DNA from: Escarpia spicata
Lineage: Eukaryota; Annelida; Polychaeta; Sabellida; Siboglinidae
Length of the DNA: 64,000 nucleotides
Assembly (NCBI GenBank): GCA_963995525.1
Contig: OZ023216.1
Coordinates: 40,277,580-40,341,579, forward strand
Direction of reading: 5' to 3'
Part shown: in pieces, positions 50,324 to 61,789 of the stretch
Layout: the number at the start of each line of letters is the position of its first letter
Numbering within the stretch: position 1 is the first letter of the stretch
Position numbers and translations under genes: made by a program
The notes under the pieces: model-generated
The model's database searches: none
The model's input: the letters and a program-made list of their open reading frames with translations, nothing else
Told to the model about the DNA's origin: nothing

Positions 50324-53300
50324 ATGGAGCCTCAACATCACGCTCCCCTCGTAAACCACCATCATCCTTTCATGCCGCTGTTCCCTCCAGAATGTATCTT
50401 CTGTGGAAAGCTTGAACTGAACGTGTCTGGAAAGACTGAGCGATGAAGTTCCCAGTATTCAAGGTCAAGGACGGAGCCTTGGTGGAGCCTACTTGGAAAC
50501 AGATTGAGCCCCGAGCCCTAGAACTAGGGCTACATCGTGTACATCGCATGGTGAAAGACGAGGAACTGTTTGCGAGAGAGGCGAATTTGCACCAATCCTG
50601 TCGCAAGTCATTCAACCTGAAGTACATCAATCACCTGCGTGATAAGAACCGTGCCATTGATGCAGAGCTGCACATCTGAAGGCATGTGTTGCTGTGCTTG
50701 ATTTCATTCAAGACCGGGTGATTGGGCAGAATGAGGTAGTGCAGCCTGCATCGCTGCGTCTTCTATACATGCAAGGGTTGGACAGAAATGGCTTCCCCAA
50801 TCCAGAATACAGAAGTGAGAACCTGAAAGCCCGACTTGAGAACCACGATACTTATGAGCGGAACGCCTTTGCCAATGTCAATCCAGGTGAAAAAGACTGT
50901 ATAACCTAGAACCTGGTCTACAGTGCCAGCATCTCCGTTGCTTATGCGGTGACCTATGCATATAAGCTGGGGTCCAAAGATAAGTATGATGACGTGGCTC
51001 TGCTCCATCGTAATATAATCAAACGGGCGTTCAATGAGTCGAAGTCACTTTCCTGGCCTCCCACAGCTAACGATGTTGAGGTCAAGTCATCAGATGAACT
51101 TCTCCCGCCTGACCCCGTGAACTTGGTCATCTCTGGTGATGCACACGTGGAGAAGTGTGAGAAGACTAGATGCATCATGCTCTCTATATGCCAGGTATGA
51201 CATAACCTTTCACTTTTACATGTGCTCAGCTTTGTTAAGTAACAGGTCTGTAAATGTTTGTAGTAATAGTTTGGTATCGTATTAGTTCCTCTAACGCTAT
51301 AACGTTAATCGCTTTCTTTAATGTTCCTGGACATATGTCGTGTTGTGACAGAGGGAGATTGGAAGTTACCAAACCACATTCTCCTCTGCACCACAACACG
51401 GCACCTCTACCGCAGTAAACAACTCACCACTATCCTCAGTAGGCTGAGTCACTGTGAGACCTATGACTTTGGCTTGGAACTTGAGACGGCGCTGGCCAAG
51501 GCTCTCGATGAGGTTTCCAAATCCGTCACTCCCCAGATTATTACCGGCGAAGGCAACGAAGTGCTCTATCTCGAGTGGGACAATCTCAACAAAATAAAGA
51601 CGAACATCCACGGCTCAAACGTGGTGAACAGCACCAGTGGAATAATGATACAGGAGGTGAAACCCGGGTTTTTTAATTATATTTATATTTATTTATTATT
51701 TATTAACTTTTCAGTTAAATTATACATACATTCATCATAAAAGCCCTAAATCACACAAGTTTCATACTGTTACAAGTTACAATACGACACAACATTATGT
51801 TACAATACTCATAAAACATGTTGTACTCAATAAAATAACGCAAAACCAAGGATACTGTTAAGTAAATTACGCAAAATCGCCCCGTGACGCAACTAACTCA
51901 GTATGAGGCGCTTTATATTAAAACGTGTACATTGCATTACTATCTTTCATTAACAAATAAGATACTTTAAATACACTAAAATTTAATCATATAGTTTAAA
52001 TATTAAAATTGACTGTTGAGACATACACTAAAATAATTAAGTGTTATGGCAGTGTACTAAACACCATGGAGTTTTTGTAGCGATTTGTGTTCGCCATTGA
52101 GACGGGTAAATCATTGAATGATCTTAGTGTATACGGCACATTTCGAATATTTGGTAGTAGCGTATTCAGTTTGTGGTCACTACGCTTAATTCTAGCGAAA
52201 TACGTTTTACACAATTCATTGCGTCTATCATGCAGCGTTGGTAAGTTTATCATCTCCAGAATATCCTCGTACACACAATCAGGAAATATAGTTTTGAGAC
52301 ACCTTTTTGAATTATCTCGAAGTTGTCCAATAAGTATTTAGGCAAGTTCGTGTGCCATACCGGGCAGGCATATTCAACTACTAACTAATCACATATACAT
52401 ATATTCTAACCAAGTCATTTTGGTTGATACCAGCACGTTTGATGCCACCAATCAAGACCAGACGCTCCCTCTCTACAAGCGGAGTAAGATGCGCTCCCTG
52501 AAGATGGATAGGCCCGAGACCCTGGTCCACATCTATAGTCGAGTCGGGCCAAAATTTCCTCAAGGAGCTGTGTTCACTGCACCCAATGTAAACAGTGAAG
52601 TGTATTCGAAGTGTATCCAAGAGTATCGTATGCGCGGGTGGTGGGGAGTAGCGGAGAGAAGCAACTTGTCCCAGGGTTTGGTGGCTTCCTCTCAGCCACT
52701 GCCCTTCCGAAAGTCAACCATAGGCTATTTCACCCCCATCAACCAGTCCTTCACCGAGTACTCGACTATCAAGGAGCTGCTGAAGCGGTCAAAGGATGCC
52801 ACCATGGAGGTGGGTCAGGAGTATGTCCTCAACACCTTCGACCTTGGAGGCTGCACGGAGGCCCTCCCCCTCATTTGACGAGTACAAGAAGCATGTGGTC
52901 ACCCCAGGGCAATTCCACACCGTGATGAACTACATAGGCACGGTAACTGGCCACAAATGCAGGTGTTCAGACAATGTGAAATCCTCATTGAGGTTCAACT
53001 GATCATCAGTGGCTGTGTGGATAGTGTTCAGAGAGGAAAGGCCTACGCTAAAGCCCTGTTCTGTATCAAAACAGTCAGTGAAGCCTTGCAGCGGTTGTTA
53101 ATTGAGAGATTCGTTGACGAGGAGAAAATTGAGGTCACTAACCCAAAGGCACTAATCAATCTCGTCTAGACTTGTAGTCGTGAGACCCTCGACCTTCCAT
53201 TGCAGGACCCCTCCACTCTCACCAACCTCAAGAAGTACGTGACCTTTGAAAACAACGTGCGTACCGGCCACCTCGGCAAGGCCGCCACATTCTGGCTCAG

Positions 53301-53981
53301 TGTGATAGACCATACTCGTCTGATCCTAATGTTGCAGTATTTTGTGAAGACTAACAACTTGGCCGTCTTCCACAAGTGCAAAGGGGATATGTCAGACCTA
53401 TTTTTGCATACGATAGGCCAAACTATTCGAGGTAATTCATATTTCAGCCTTAAATTTACTTGAGAAATATGATGAGTAACCTGGTAGTATAAATTTCATT
53501 ATCTGATTGTGTAGTCGTGATGAAATAGTTATGCATCTTATTCTCTCATTCCACAGGTACTTGGCGTGGCATGAGGTATTCCTGACGAGTATCGATCAGT
53601 CTCACCCTGAACAGTCTGTCAATGCCGTACGCAGATGGTAGGGGAGAATGAGCAACTGACGACCAAATCAAAGGTGGATCTCTCCCGGCACCCACCTTGC
53701 AGAGACAGTCTTGTCCCAAATATTGACCGTGCAAACCACCGCCTTGCCCATTACAAGCGAGCTGATAAGGCGATCTTCTGGAGCCCCAAGCCCTATGATC
53801 ATGGCCAAGGCTGGAAGAAGACAGAGAAGGGTGTCTTGGAGCCAGTGTAGTCGTGTGGCCCTATCACCCCCCTTCCCCTCGTTGACTTGCTAGAGATAAC
53901 TACTCAGGAGGTGGAGGATGAAGCGGAGGAAGAGGAGCAAGAGATTGATTACGATGAGCTTCTTAATGACGGTGATAAATA
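50324..53981 (+). pseudogene. Broken multi-copy, transposon-like ORF of unknown function
   Basis: Pieces in order: ECIFCGKLELN (from ATG 50324); KFPVFKVKDGALVEPTWKQI ... NLHQSCRKSF (50443-50679); VLDFIQDRVIGQNEVVQP ... NPEYRSENLKARL (50694-50909, then TAG); AYKLGSKDKYDDV ... LLPPDPVNL (50949-51200); FLDICRVVTEGDWKLPNHIL ... DFGLELETALAKALDEVS (51321-51665). Past an insert come ETLVHIYSRVGPKFPQGAVF and YVLNTFDLGGCTEALPLI (52420-52878), later fragments to 53850, and an acidic end EDEAEEEEQEIDYDELL (stop 53979-53981). Frameshifts and stops separate the parts. CxxC with HQSC suggests an N-terminal zinc site. The style is that of a large repeated ORF family found in many invertebrate genomes. I cannot give a function. 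Confidence 0.65.
51665..52400 (-). mobile_element. LINE 3' fragment inserted in the broken ORF
   Basis: Minus frame 52274-52044 reads LPTLHDRRNELCKTYFARIK ... HKLNTLLP, the RR..LC...F.K.....H.L..LLP end common in LINE ORF2. It separates the VKPG and ETLVHIY parts of the surrounding ORF. The 3' end is T/A-rich near 51668-51710. Confidence 0.7.
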
Positions 53982-53984
53982 GGC

Positions 53985-54625
53985 ATATACAGTAGCGCAA
54001 TGACAACAAATTACAGTACTTACCGCTTCTGTAGCTTGTCATGTCGCGCAAGATGACAATAGTAGTAAAACAGTTTCCTTCATATTTTGACTGATTGAAC
54101 TCATACTTTGTTATTTTCCCCTAATTACTGGCAATTTCAGTTGATTTTAAACTTCATGGGAATCTTATAATTTAGTATGTATGTAAATATATATTTTCCA
54201 AAATTTCGAGTGTCAATTATACTGATTTGTTTCATATTTTTTAGTTTTAATCCAACTTGTTTAAATCATGAAAATAGCCCCGTCTAAATTTCGTTATTTT
54301 AGTTATTATTTCCAAGGTGGCTTCGTGATTGCTTTTGTCATATTTCAATACCATGGCACTATTTTTGTTTACTAAAAATGTATATTTTGAGGTATTACAT
54401 TGATAATGTATTACACATTAACTCAAAGTTTACAATTATACACGTACAAGAAACTATGCTATTTCTCCAAAATGGCGGCTAATATGGTGACTAAGATGTG
54501 CGTCGCTCGTGATTGCTTTCGTCACATTTCAATTCGGTGACACTAAAAATGTATATTTTGAGGTATTACACTTGATAATACATCATATATTAACAAAGTT
54601 ATACAATTATACAGAAACTATACTA
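53985..54625. other. AT-rich, with a short internal duplication
   Basis: Two diverged copies of a ~130-bp block, each containing ACAATTATACA and GGCGGC-AA-ATGG (about 54350-54500 and 54540-54650), lead into the dispersed repeat. No gene seen. Confidence 0.5.
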
Positions 54626-54629
54626 TTTT

Positions 54630-55010
54630 TCCAAGATGGCGGCCAAAATGGCGTCTGTCGAGGTTGATTTTGTGTTAACGCTTGGCGATGCTAAAAACTA
54701 CTCTGAAAATGGGGTCAGTTGTCTCTGTGTGATGTCTAGTTCAAAGGTTATGCCGCTTATCGATTTTCGTTGGAAGTCCAAGATGGCCGCCAAGATGGCC
54801 GCCAAACGGACATCTTGGGACAATATTGCATGATGGGAACATGAAAATGCGTTTATTAGACATATTGAGGATGACAAAAAAGTAACTTTGAAGAATATTT
54901 CATGAGGATGCATGGGGACCGTATCTTCTGACTCCACTATAATGACGAGATGCAATTGCGACTGCCCTGGTTTCCTAAGACCAGATATGTGTGTAAATCG
55001 CACGCCATGT
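54630..55010 (+). repeat. Dispersed repeat, partner of 45010-45510
   Basis: Contains GGGGTCAGTTGTCTCTGTGT, GCCGCTTATCGATTTTCGTT and GATGCATGGGGACCGTATCT, all found inverted at 45.2-45.5 kb. Family unknown. Confidence 0.65.
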
Positions 55011-55479
55011 ATCCTGCTTAACTATCAACCTGTCAACCTGTCCAGAAGACCTTACATATCTTAAAACTAATGACATACATTCAAGGGTATGCAATTCTCG
55101 ACAATCGTTACTATTTATCTTATTGAATATGTGGATATGCATGTTCAATGTATACGGAGAGGTTAAGTATTAATTAATTAATTTTTATTATTCTATATCT
55201 ATAAATTATATTATATTTGTTTAATAATGTATACTAAGTACATCTGTAGTTATATTTTTTTATTAATTCTGTAATTATATCGTGATTTTGTTCGATTTAC
55301 ATTTTATTTGCATTGCGCTGACATTTATGCTACACTTAACACTTTACGTCAATTAGATTTTCTACAAGGCTTTGATCATTTTATTGGAAATGGCGCTTTA
55401 TAAAAATAAGTATCCTTATTATTCTTATTAATTGACGAAATGGAATGGTGGTGTGGCGACACAGGTATATGGGATGCAT

Positions 55480-56173
55480 ATAATAATAATAAAAATAATA
55501 ATAAGGTAACTTCTTTTGGGCCTAAATCCACGGAAACCAAGCTCAGAGTCGCATCAATATAAAAGGGTTAGCGAATATCAGAATCGATAAGCCATATTAA
55601 AGTCGTCAATAGATAGATCGATACGCAGGTTGCTAAGGTGGATTCGCAAGGTTACAAAGATAAGTTTTTTAAATGACTGCGAAATTGTATAATATTTTAA
55701 ACTGATCTAACACTAAGAGGGAGCATATTCCAGAGAATTGGTGCAGCAACAGAAAATGCCATAGTTCCAATATTGTATTGACTCTAGGAACAAAATAAAT
55801 CACAACTAAATTATCAAAGTTTGACAGGGTTTTTACATGAGTAAGCATTGAATATAAATATGCTGGTTGCTTACATGGAAGTGCCTCATAGCTAATTGTA
55901 CAGGTCTTAAAATAATACGATATCGTTGAGGAAGCCAGTGCAAGGAATTCAGAACAGGCATTGAATGAGAAAACCGGGGAGACCGAGTCAGAACCCTAGC
56001 TAGGCAATTCTGTACATGTTGTAACCTAGTGATATCCTTAAGGGCAATACAGTGAAAAAGGGAATTACAATAGTCAAGCCTACTAGTAACAAGTGCAGTA
56101 GCGATGGTTTATATAATAGAAAGAGGCAAACACGTCGTGAGTCACGAATATGATAATAAAAACAGCGACAAAT
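55480..56173 (-). mobile_element. Older LINE, 3' half (host of the CR1 insertion)
   Basis: Minus strand reads CRCFYYHIRDSRRVCLFLL, YCNSLFHCIALKDITRLQHV, QNCLARVLTRSPRFSHSMPV and LNSLHWLPQRYRII, the C-terminal region of a CR1/L2-type ORF2. The end is an (ATT)n-type tail at 55480-55503. The other half is at 60972-61262. Confidence 0.85.
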
Positions 56174-56792
56174 TGTAGGAGGCTATATTTGGCGGAGATA
56201 GATCGTTGAAATTGGTGGTGTATCAAAGTTCATAAACAAGTGGAATTACTGATTGATAAGTATTATTCTTGCCTTAATATCATTCATAAAGTAGCAGTAA
56301 ACATATATTGAGTAGCAGTTGTGCTTAAAGTTAGTTAGATAAAGTATTTTAGGACACTTTAGTCTAGTGAGTGAAAATAGGGTACGTTAGCTTACGGCTA
56401 CGATAAGTTTGTAAACAAGATTTAACAAACCTCGTTATGTGGTAGAATATATAGGTGATAAAGTAACAATCATAAACTACCTACATAAGATAATATCTGT
56501 GTAAGTCAGTACCTGCTAGACATTTTGATAAGGTAGCTTTGTTGTTAAAATTAAGCATTTGCGATAATCGGGCGTACTAAGTTTATGTAGCTAGTGTCTC
56601 TCTTATTCGCTAGGGCGCTGTATAACCTAAATAAATAAGGCAGTCTAGCGTACGCAATCTTACGAAAAGTGTAACATTTGTGCACAGAAAACAGTTTTCT
56701 TAAAGACTACATAGACAGTGAATGGTGTAAACACAGTTGACAAAACTATTTTAAATAGCTAATTAGATTATTATTATTAAATAAATTCTGAT

Positions 56793-58013
56793 ATGGCGCC
56801 TTGCAAGCGGCAAGTCAAGGCAAAGAGACACTTGGTGTGCGACGACTGCCACAGTTGGGTAGATTTTGCCTTATCCGGCTGTACGAAGTCATGGACAGAA
56901 ACCAAGGAAGAGGGATTCACCTTTCAGTGCGTGGGGTGTTGGAAGGTGAAATGTCTGGAGAAAGAGGTAGCTAGGTTGGTAGATATTGTGAAGGGGATGG
57001 AGATGAGAATCAGCAAGGAGACAGACGGAATGGAGAGAGACGACAGGGATAAAGTTGGGAATACTGTGAAACTGAAGGAGCAGAGTAGTGGCAACAAGAC
57101 CGAGGAAAGGAGACTGAGAGGAGGGAAGGTGATCGGAGGGAAGGAAAGTGGAGGATCGACGGCAGGAAATGTGACAGGTGTGAAAGTGGCAGGAGAGAAA
57201 GTGACCGTAGAGAAAGAGGTAGGAGGGAAAAAGAGACGGGAGAGGAGAGAAGGAAATGCAATGGGAGGAAAGATGACGGGAAGAAAGGAAGTGAGAGTAC
57301 ATGTGACAGAAGAGAAGTCGGAAGGGACGATGACAGGAAGAAAGGTGACAAGAGAAACAGCGTCAGGAAAGAATGGAACGGACGAGATTGTGACGGGAGA
57401 GCAGAAGACAGGGGAACAAGATTACAACCAGACAGATGCAAACCGTAGAAAGAGCTACACTGAGGCAGTGATTGAGGGGGCAATGAGGAAAGAGAGGGTG
57501 TTTATGGGCAATTCGATTATGAGAAAGACAGATAAGACTCTAAGCGAGGGGGAGGACGTCGTTGTTTGTCTACCGGGGGCTAGGATAGAACATGTAACTG
57601 AAAGGGTAGAGAAGGTACTGGGGCATGGCAAGGGAGGGTCTATACTAGTACATGTAGGGACAAATAACGCAGAGAGGGAGGGAACAACTGGGATAGTTCA
57701 GAAGTACAGACAGTTAGTGAAGAAGTTAAAGAAGACAAGAGTAGAACAGATTATCCTCTCAGGAATTTTGCCAGTAATGGGAGGAAGGGGGCCGACATAT
57801 AGAAACTGCAAGAGGATGGCGATCAACGCACTAGTTGAGCAGATGTGTAAAGAAGAGGGGGTGGGATTCGTAGATTTATGGGGATACTTTGTTGGGAGGG
57901 AAGATATGTACATGAGAGATGGCCTACATCTAAGTGGAAAGGGGGCAGCAGTTTTCTCAGAGAACTTGCTGCAATCTGTTGACAGTGGGACAGGCTGCAT
58001 CTATTTAAACTAG
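56793..58013 (+). CDS. CR1 ORF1: PHD-like zinc finger plus SGNH-type esterase domain
   Basis: 406 codons, uninterrupted. Residues ~12-55 hold LVCDDCHSWVDFALSGC ... FTFQCVGCWKVKC, a PHD-type Cys/His pattern. Residues ~60-225 are a highly charged Gly/Lys/Glu/Arg-rich repeat (VTGEK, GGK, TGRK), likely disordered and RNA-binding. From ~235 an SGNH-hydrolase-like domain follows: FMGNSIMRK (Ser block), LVHVGTNNAE (GxN block) and RDGLHLSGKG (Asp/His block). An esterase-type ORF1 is typical of CR1. The protein would bind element RNA and chaperone it. The catalytic Ser and His appear intact. Confidence 0.9.
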   Translation: MAPCKRQVKAKRHLVCDDCHSWVDFALSGCTKSWTETKEEGFTFQCVGCWKVKCLEKEVARLVDIVKGMEMRISKETDGMERDDRDKVGNTVKLKEQSSGNKTEERRLRGGKVIGGKESGGSTAGNVTGVKVAGEKVTVEKEVGGKKRRERREGNAMGGKMTGRKEVRVHVTEEKSEGTMTGRKVTRETASGKNGTDEIVTGEQKTGEQDYNQTDANRRKSYTEAVIEGAMRKERVFMGNSIMRKTDKTLSEGEDVVVCLPGARIEHVTERVEKVLGHGKGGSILVHVGTNNAEREGTTGIVQKYRQLVKKLKKTRVEQIILSGILPVMGGRGPTYRNCKRMAINALVEQMCKEEGVGFVDLWGYFVGREDMYMRDGLHLSGKGAAVFSENLLQSVDSGTGCIYLN

Positions 58014-58021
58014 ATTCGCAG

Positions 58022-60886
58022 GGGGGATTCACAGAGAAGCCTGAAACTGGAGGCATAGATGAAGACAGCAGAAATAAATCGGCAAAGAACAGCCTGGAAA
58101 ACTGTTCTGAATCAGGATATAAATGCATTTGTTTAAATGCAAGGAGCATAGTAAACAAAAGAAGTGAACTAAACATTATGGTAGAAGATATTGACCCTCA
58201 CATAATAGGTATAACCGAATCGTGGGCCACCACTGATATATCAGATGCCGAATTGGGACTAACAGGATATGTAATGTTTAGGAAAGATAGAATAGGAAGA
58301 AAGGGAGGTGGAGTTATTTTATATATTAAAGAATCTATCCAGGCTTATGAAATAAAATTAGAAAGAGAAGCAGATTGCGAAGAAGCTGTTTGGTGTAACA
58401 TAGTTACAGGAAACTCAACGTTAACAGTTGGGTTAGTTTATCGAAGTCCAAACATAAGCATAGAAGAGAATGAAAAAATACAAAACGCTATAAGGGAAGT
58501 AAGCAAACGGAACTGTATTATTATGGGGGACTTTAACCATGGGCATATACAATGGAAATCTCTACAGAGTATGGGGAGTGAGGACCACAAGTTTTTAGTT
58601 TTAGTACAAGATAGTTTCCTTTCTCAACATGTGCTAGAACCAACCAGGGGAGAGAATGTGTTAGACTTAGTTTTGTCCTCACAGAAAGAATTAGTTGACA
58701 ATGTCAAGATATGTGAGCCACTGGGGAGTAGTGATCACAACCAGATACATTTTACCATCAAAGTAAAATCAGAAAGGAATAATAAAAAGCAGTATAGGAG
58801 AAATTTCCACAAAGGAAGGTATAAGGACATGAGGAAATATTTAGCAAAGATAGACTGGAATAACACACTGAAGAATAAGACAGCAACCGAATGCTGGAAT
58901 ATCTTAAATAGTGAAATTAAGTGCATAGTCGATAAATTTGTACCTTTCAAAAAACAAGGGAAACGGTCTAAAAAGAAACACTTATCGAAAGAAGCCATTA
59001 GAAAAATTAAGTATAAACAAATGATGTGGAAGTCATATAGATGTACTGGAAATGATGAAGACTACAACATTTATAAAGAAGTACTTAATCAAGCTACAGC
59101 TGAAATTTGAAATTCAAAGAGAAGCTATGAAAAAAAATTAGCTAGTAATATAAAACATGACAGTAAGAGTTTGTATGCGTATATTCGAAGCAAACAGAAA
59201 GTTCAGGATAAGGTCGGTCCTCTAGAAGATGGAAATACAATATCAGAGGGATTCTTAATGGCAGAAGACCTGAATGAGTATTTTAGTTCAGTGTTTACCA
59301 GGGAAGATATTAGTTCACTGCCAGTACCAGAGGCTAAGTTCAAGGGGGCAGATTCAGACTATTTAGGACAGTTAGTTGTAACCTCGGAAATGGTAGCTAA
59401 GAAAATAAGGGCTATGAAGGATAATAAATCACCTGGAGTGGACGGGATTCCGCCCAAACTACTATTGGAAATTGTAGAACAAATTAGCGCACCGCTTGCA
59501 ACAGTTTTCAATTTGTCATTAGAAGAGGGAGTGGTTCCTTTAGAATGGAAAGAGGCAAACATTATACCGTTATTTAAAAAAGGTTCGAGAAACAAGTCAG
59601 AGAACTAATGACCAGTGAGTTTAACATCAGTGATTTGCAAATTATTAGAAAGACTAATTAAAGATCACATGGTGGATTTTCTTGTTAAACATAACTTGAT
59701 AAACCCATCTCAACATGGGTTTTTAAAAGCGAGGTCATGCTTAACAAATATGTTATGTTTTTTGGAAGACATCACTAGGTGGGTAGATGAGGGATCACCA
59801 GTAGATATCATCTATTTAGATTTTCAAAAAGCTTTCGACAAAGTACCACATCAAAGATTACTCCTTAAGCTAAAGGCCCATGGCATAGGAAATGGTATAA
59901 TAAACTGGATAGAAAAATGGCTGAATGACAGAAGACAACGTGTAGTAGTTGATGGGGAGGCTTCAAACTGGAAATCGGTATTGAGTGGGGTACCACAGGG
60001 ATTAGTACTAGGACCTATATTATTCTTAATATATATCAACGATTTGGACGATGATATAACAAGCAAGGTGTTGAAATTTACGGATGATACAAAAGTGTTT
60101 AGAAGGATTAAAAGTGATGGAGACAGACAGCATTTACAAGATGATCTTGATAGGTTGATCAAATGGTCTGAAAAGTGGCAAATGCTGTTCAATTTTGGGA
60201 AATGTAAATGCCTCCACACAGGTCATGGGAATGAAGAGGTAAAATATAAAATGGGGGGTACTGTTCTAAGTACTACTGTAAAAGAAAAGGACTTAGGGTT
60301 AACCATTAGTGCTGATATGAAGGTTTCAGAGCAGTGCGGAATTGCAGCGTCAAAGGGAAATCAAATCCTTGGATTAATTAGGCGAAATATAGCGTATAAG
60401 AAAAAAGAATTAATAGTACCGCTGTACAAAACAATAGTGAGGCCTCATTTAGAATATTGTATACAAGCATGGAGGCCATATCGCAAGAAGGACATAGATA
60501 TGCTAGAAAGAGTACAGAGGAGAGCTACTAAAATGATACCAAATCTGAGGGATCTTAGTTACGAAATACGCCTAAAAGAATGTGGTTTAACAACACTAGA
60601 GACCAGGAGATTGAGAGGAGATCACATAGAAGTGTTTAAAATATTGAATGGTTATGAAAATATTGATAGAAACATGTTTTTCTCAGTTAAAAAAGATAGA
60701 AGGACCAGAGGACATGAAGCTACATTAGTAAAGGAGCAGTGTAGATTAGATATAAGAAAGTTCTCATTCTCACAAAGGACTGTAAATGAATGGAACAGAT
60801 TATCTCCTGATTGTGTTGGTGCTAGTAGCGTGAATATGTTTAAAAATAAAATCGACACACACCTTAAAAAGGCGGGATACATGTAG
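58022..60886 (+). pseudogene. CR1 ORF2: endonuclease and reverse transcriptase, three nonsense codons
   Basis: One frame throughout. Endonuclease: CLNARSIVNKRSELNIM, HIIGITESWAT, LVYRSPN, IIMGDFNHGHIQW, SSDHNQIHF. RT: NKSPGVDGIPPKLLLE, TSVICKLLERLIKDHMVDFL, QHGFLKARSCLTNML, IYLDFQKAFDKVPHQRLLLK, SGVPQGLVLGPILFLIYIND, KFTDDTKVFR, then the C-terminal region to LKKAGYM. TGA at 59108-59110 replaces an expected Trp, and TAA TGA at 59606-59611 replaces the Tyr-Arg of NYRPVSL. The catalytic box is FTDD where CR1 normally has FADD. With these changes it is probably inactive in cis. The ORF start is uncertain. The open frame overlaps the end of ORF1. Confidence 0.88.
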
Positions 60887-60910
60887 ATAAAAAGTATTGG
60901 ACTCTCGATA

Positions 60911-60971
60911 AGCCAAAAGGCTTCCTTGTCCAACTGCCATCCAGAGTAATTTTCTGGATGGCAATCTTGTT
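60911..60971 (+). other. CR1 3' hairpins and tail
   Basis: A perfect 10-bp stem with a 9-nt loop (TGCCATCCAG...CTGGATGGCA, 60935-60963), preceded by a small AGCC-AAAA-GGCT stem (60911-60922). The terminal octamer ATCTTGTT follows. CR1 reverse transcriptases recognise such 3' structures. Confidence 0.8.
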
Positions 60972-61262
60972 AAATCTTGTTAAAAGTTTGAGAAATATGC
61001 CGTCTAAAATTGAACTGATCATCAAATATTATTCCAATATTTCGTGCTGAAGTTGCAGACGTAACAGACTGGCTAAGCATAGGTGTGGGAAAAAAGCTTT
61101 TAATTTTGTCACGCTGCCTCTGTGTGCCATTTATTAGAAACTAAGTTTTATCAGCATTTATCTTTAATCTATTCCCAGTCATGCAAACGAAAATTTCATT
61201 ACCACAATTTCTGACCTGATCTAAGGAGCAATTAGTATCAGTCGTAGATAAAGACTTCGTGT
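60972..61262 (-). mobile_element. Older LINE, upstream half (host of the CR1 insertion)
   Basis: Minus strand reads MTGNRLKINADKT, TEAA-QNKSFFPTPMLSQSV with breaks, and ARNIGIIFDDQFNFRRHISQ TFNKI, the post-YADD part of a CR1/L2-type RT, broken by stops. It continues at 56173. Confidence 0.8.
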
Positions 61263-61364
61263 TCTCGCTGTCAGATTATTGATCTATTATGGGGATGACA
61301 TACGAGAGTTCAAGCAGTTGTTTCCAATCATGGTCCTGATATATTTCAAAGTGTCCTTCTCTTT

Positions 61365-61605
61365 AATTAGTGAGTCCAATACAGCTTACACATTTACCCC
61401 GTGCGTTGGATATTTTACATCTCTTTCATAGACACCAGGTAGAAGAGACCAACAGCGAATGGTGTCTCTTCCGAAAGACCCAGGCAACGTGGGCTGAACG
61501 AAATTGCCCAAGGTTCGAAACGCCGACCGATAATAGGTTTCGAACCCCGATCCCCTCAACCGACAGTCCGGCGCCCCATCATTCGACCACCGCTCCCCGC
61601 TTCGA
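61365..61605 (-). mobile_element. tRNA-headed SINE
   Basis: Minus strand starts GCGGGGAGCGGTGGTCGAAT, continues CGCCGGACTGTCGGTTGAGG and has a B box GGGGTTCGAAACC. It then reads TTTCGAACCTTGGGCAATTT as in the other SINE copies. The head resembles a tRNA but has no full acceptor stem. Confidence 0.7.
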
Positions 61606-61631
61606 CTGGCAGTGGTTGTTGTCATTGTTTG

Positions 61632-61785
61632 AGCAGTTAATTGTCACTAATTAACTATTCCAACAATTACTGACACTTCTACAGTTAATTGTCACTAATT
61701 AAATAATTAAATACTCCAACAATATTGACACTTCCACAGTTAATTGTCACTAATTAACTACTCCAACAATATTGACATTTCTACT
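61632..61785. repeat. ~50-55-bp tandem repeat, three units
   Basis: Units read AGTTAATTGTCACTAATTAA then CTCCAACAATATTGACACTT. Non-coding. Confidence 0.9.
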
Positions 61786-61789
61786 GCAT

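Larger units (their letters stand above)
56174..60971 (+). mobile_element. Full-length CR1 retrotransposon inserted in an older LINE
   Basis: A ~4.8-kb element with 5' leader (56174-56792), ORF1 (56793-58013), ORF2 (to 60886) and a short 3' UTR with a perfect hairpin. The surrounding LINE reads ...SQTFNKI at 61000 and continues ICRCFYYHIRD at 56170, so the junctions can be placed to within a few bases. AAAT is repeated at both sides (56170-56173 and 60972-60975). CR1 elements move by target-primed reverse transcription and usually lose their 5' end. This one looks complete and fairly young. Confidence 0.85.

Noticed and set aside
56889..57483. Ser/Leu/Pro-rich minus frames opposite CR1 ORF1
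   Set aside because: Shadows of the Gly/Lys/Arg-rich ORF1 repeat on the other strand.
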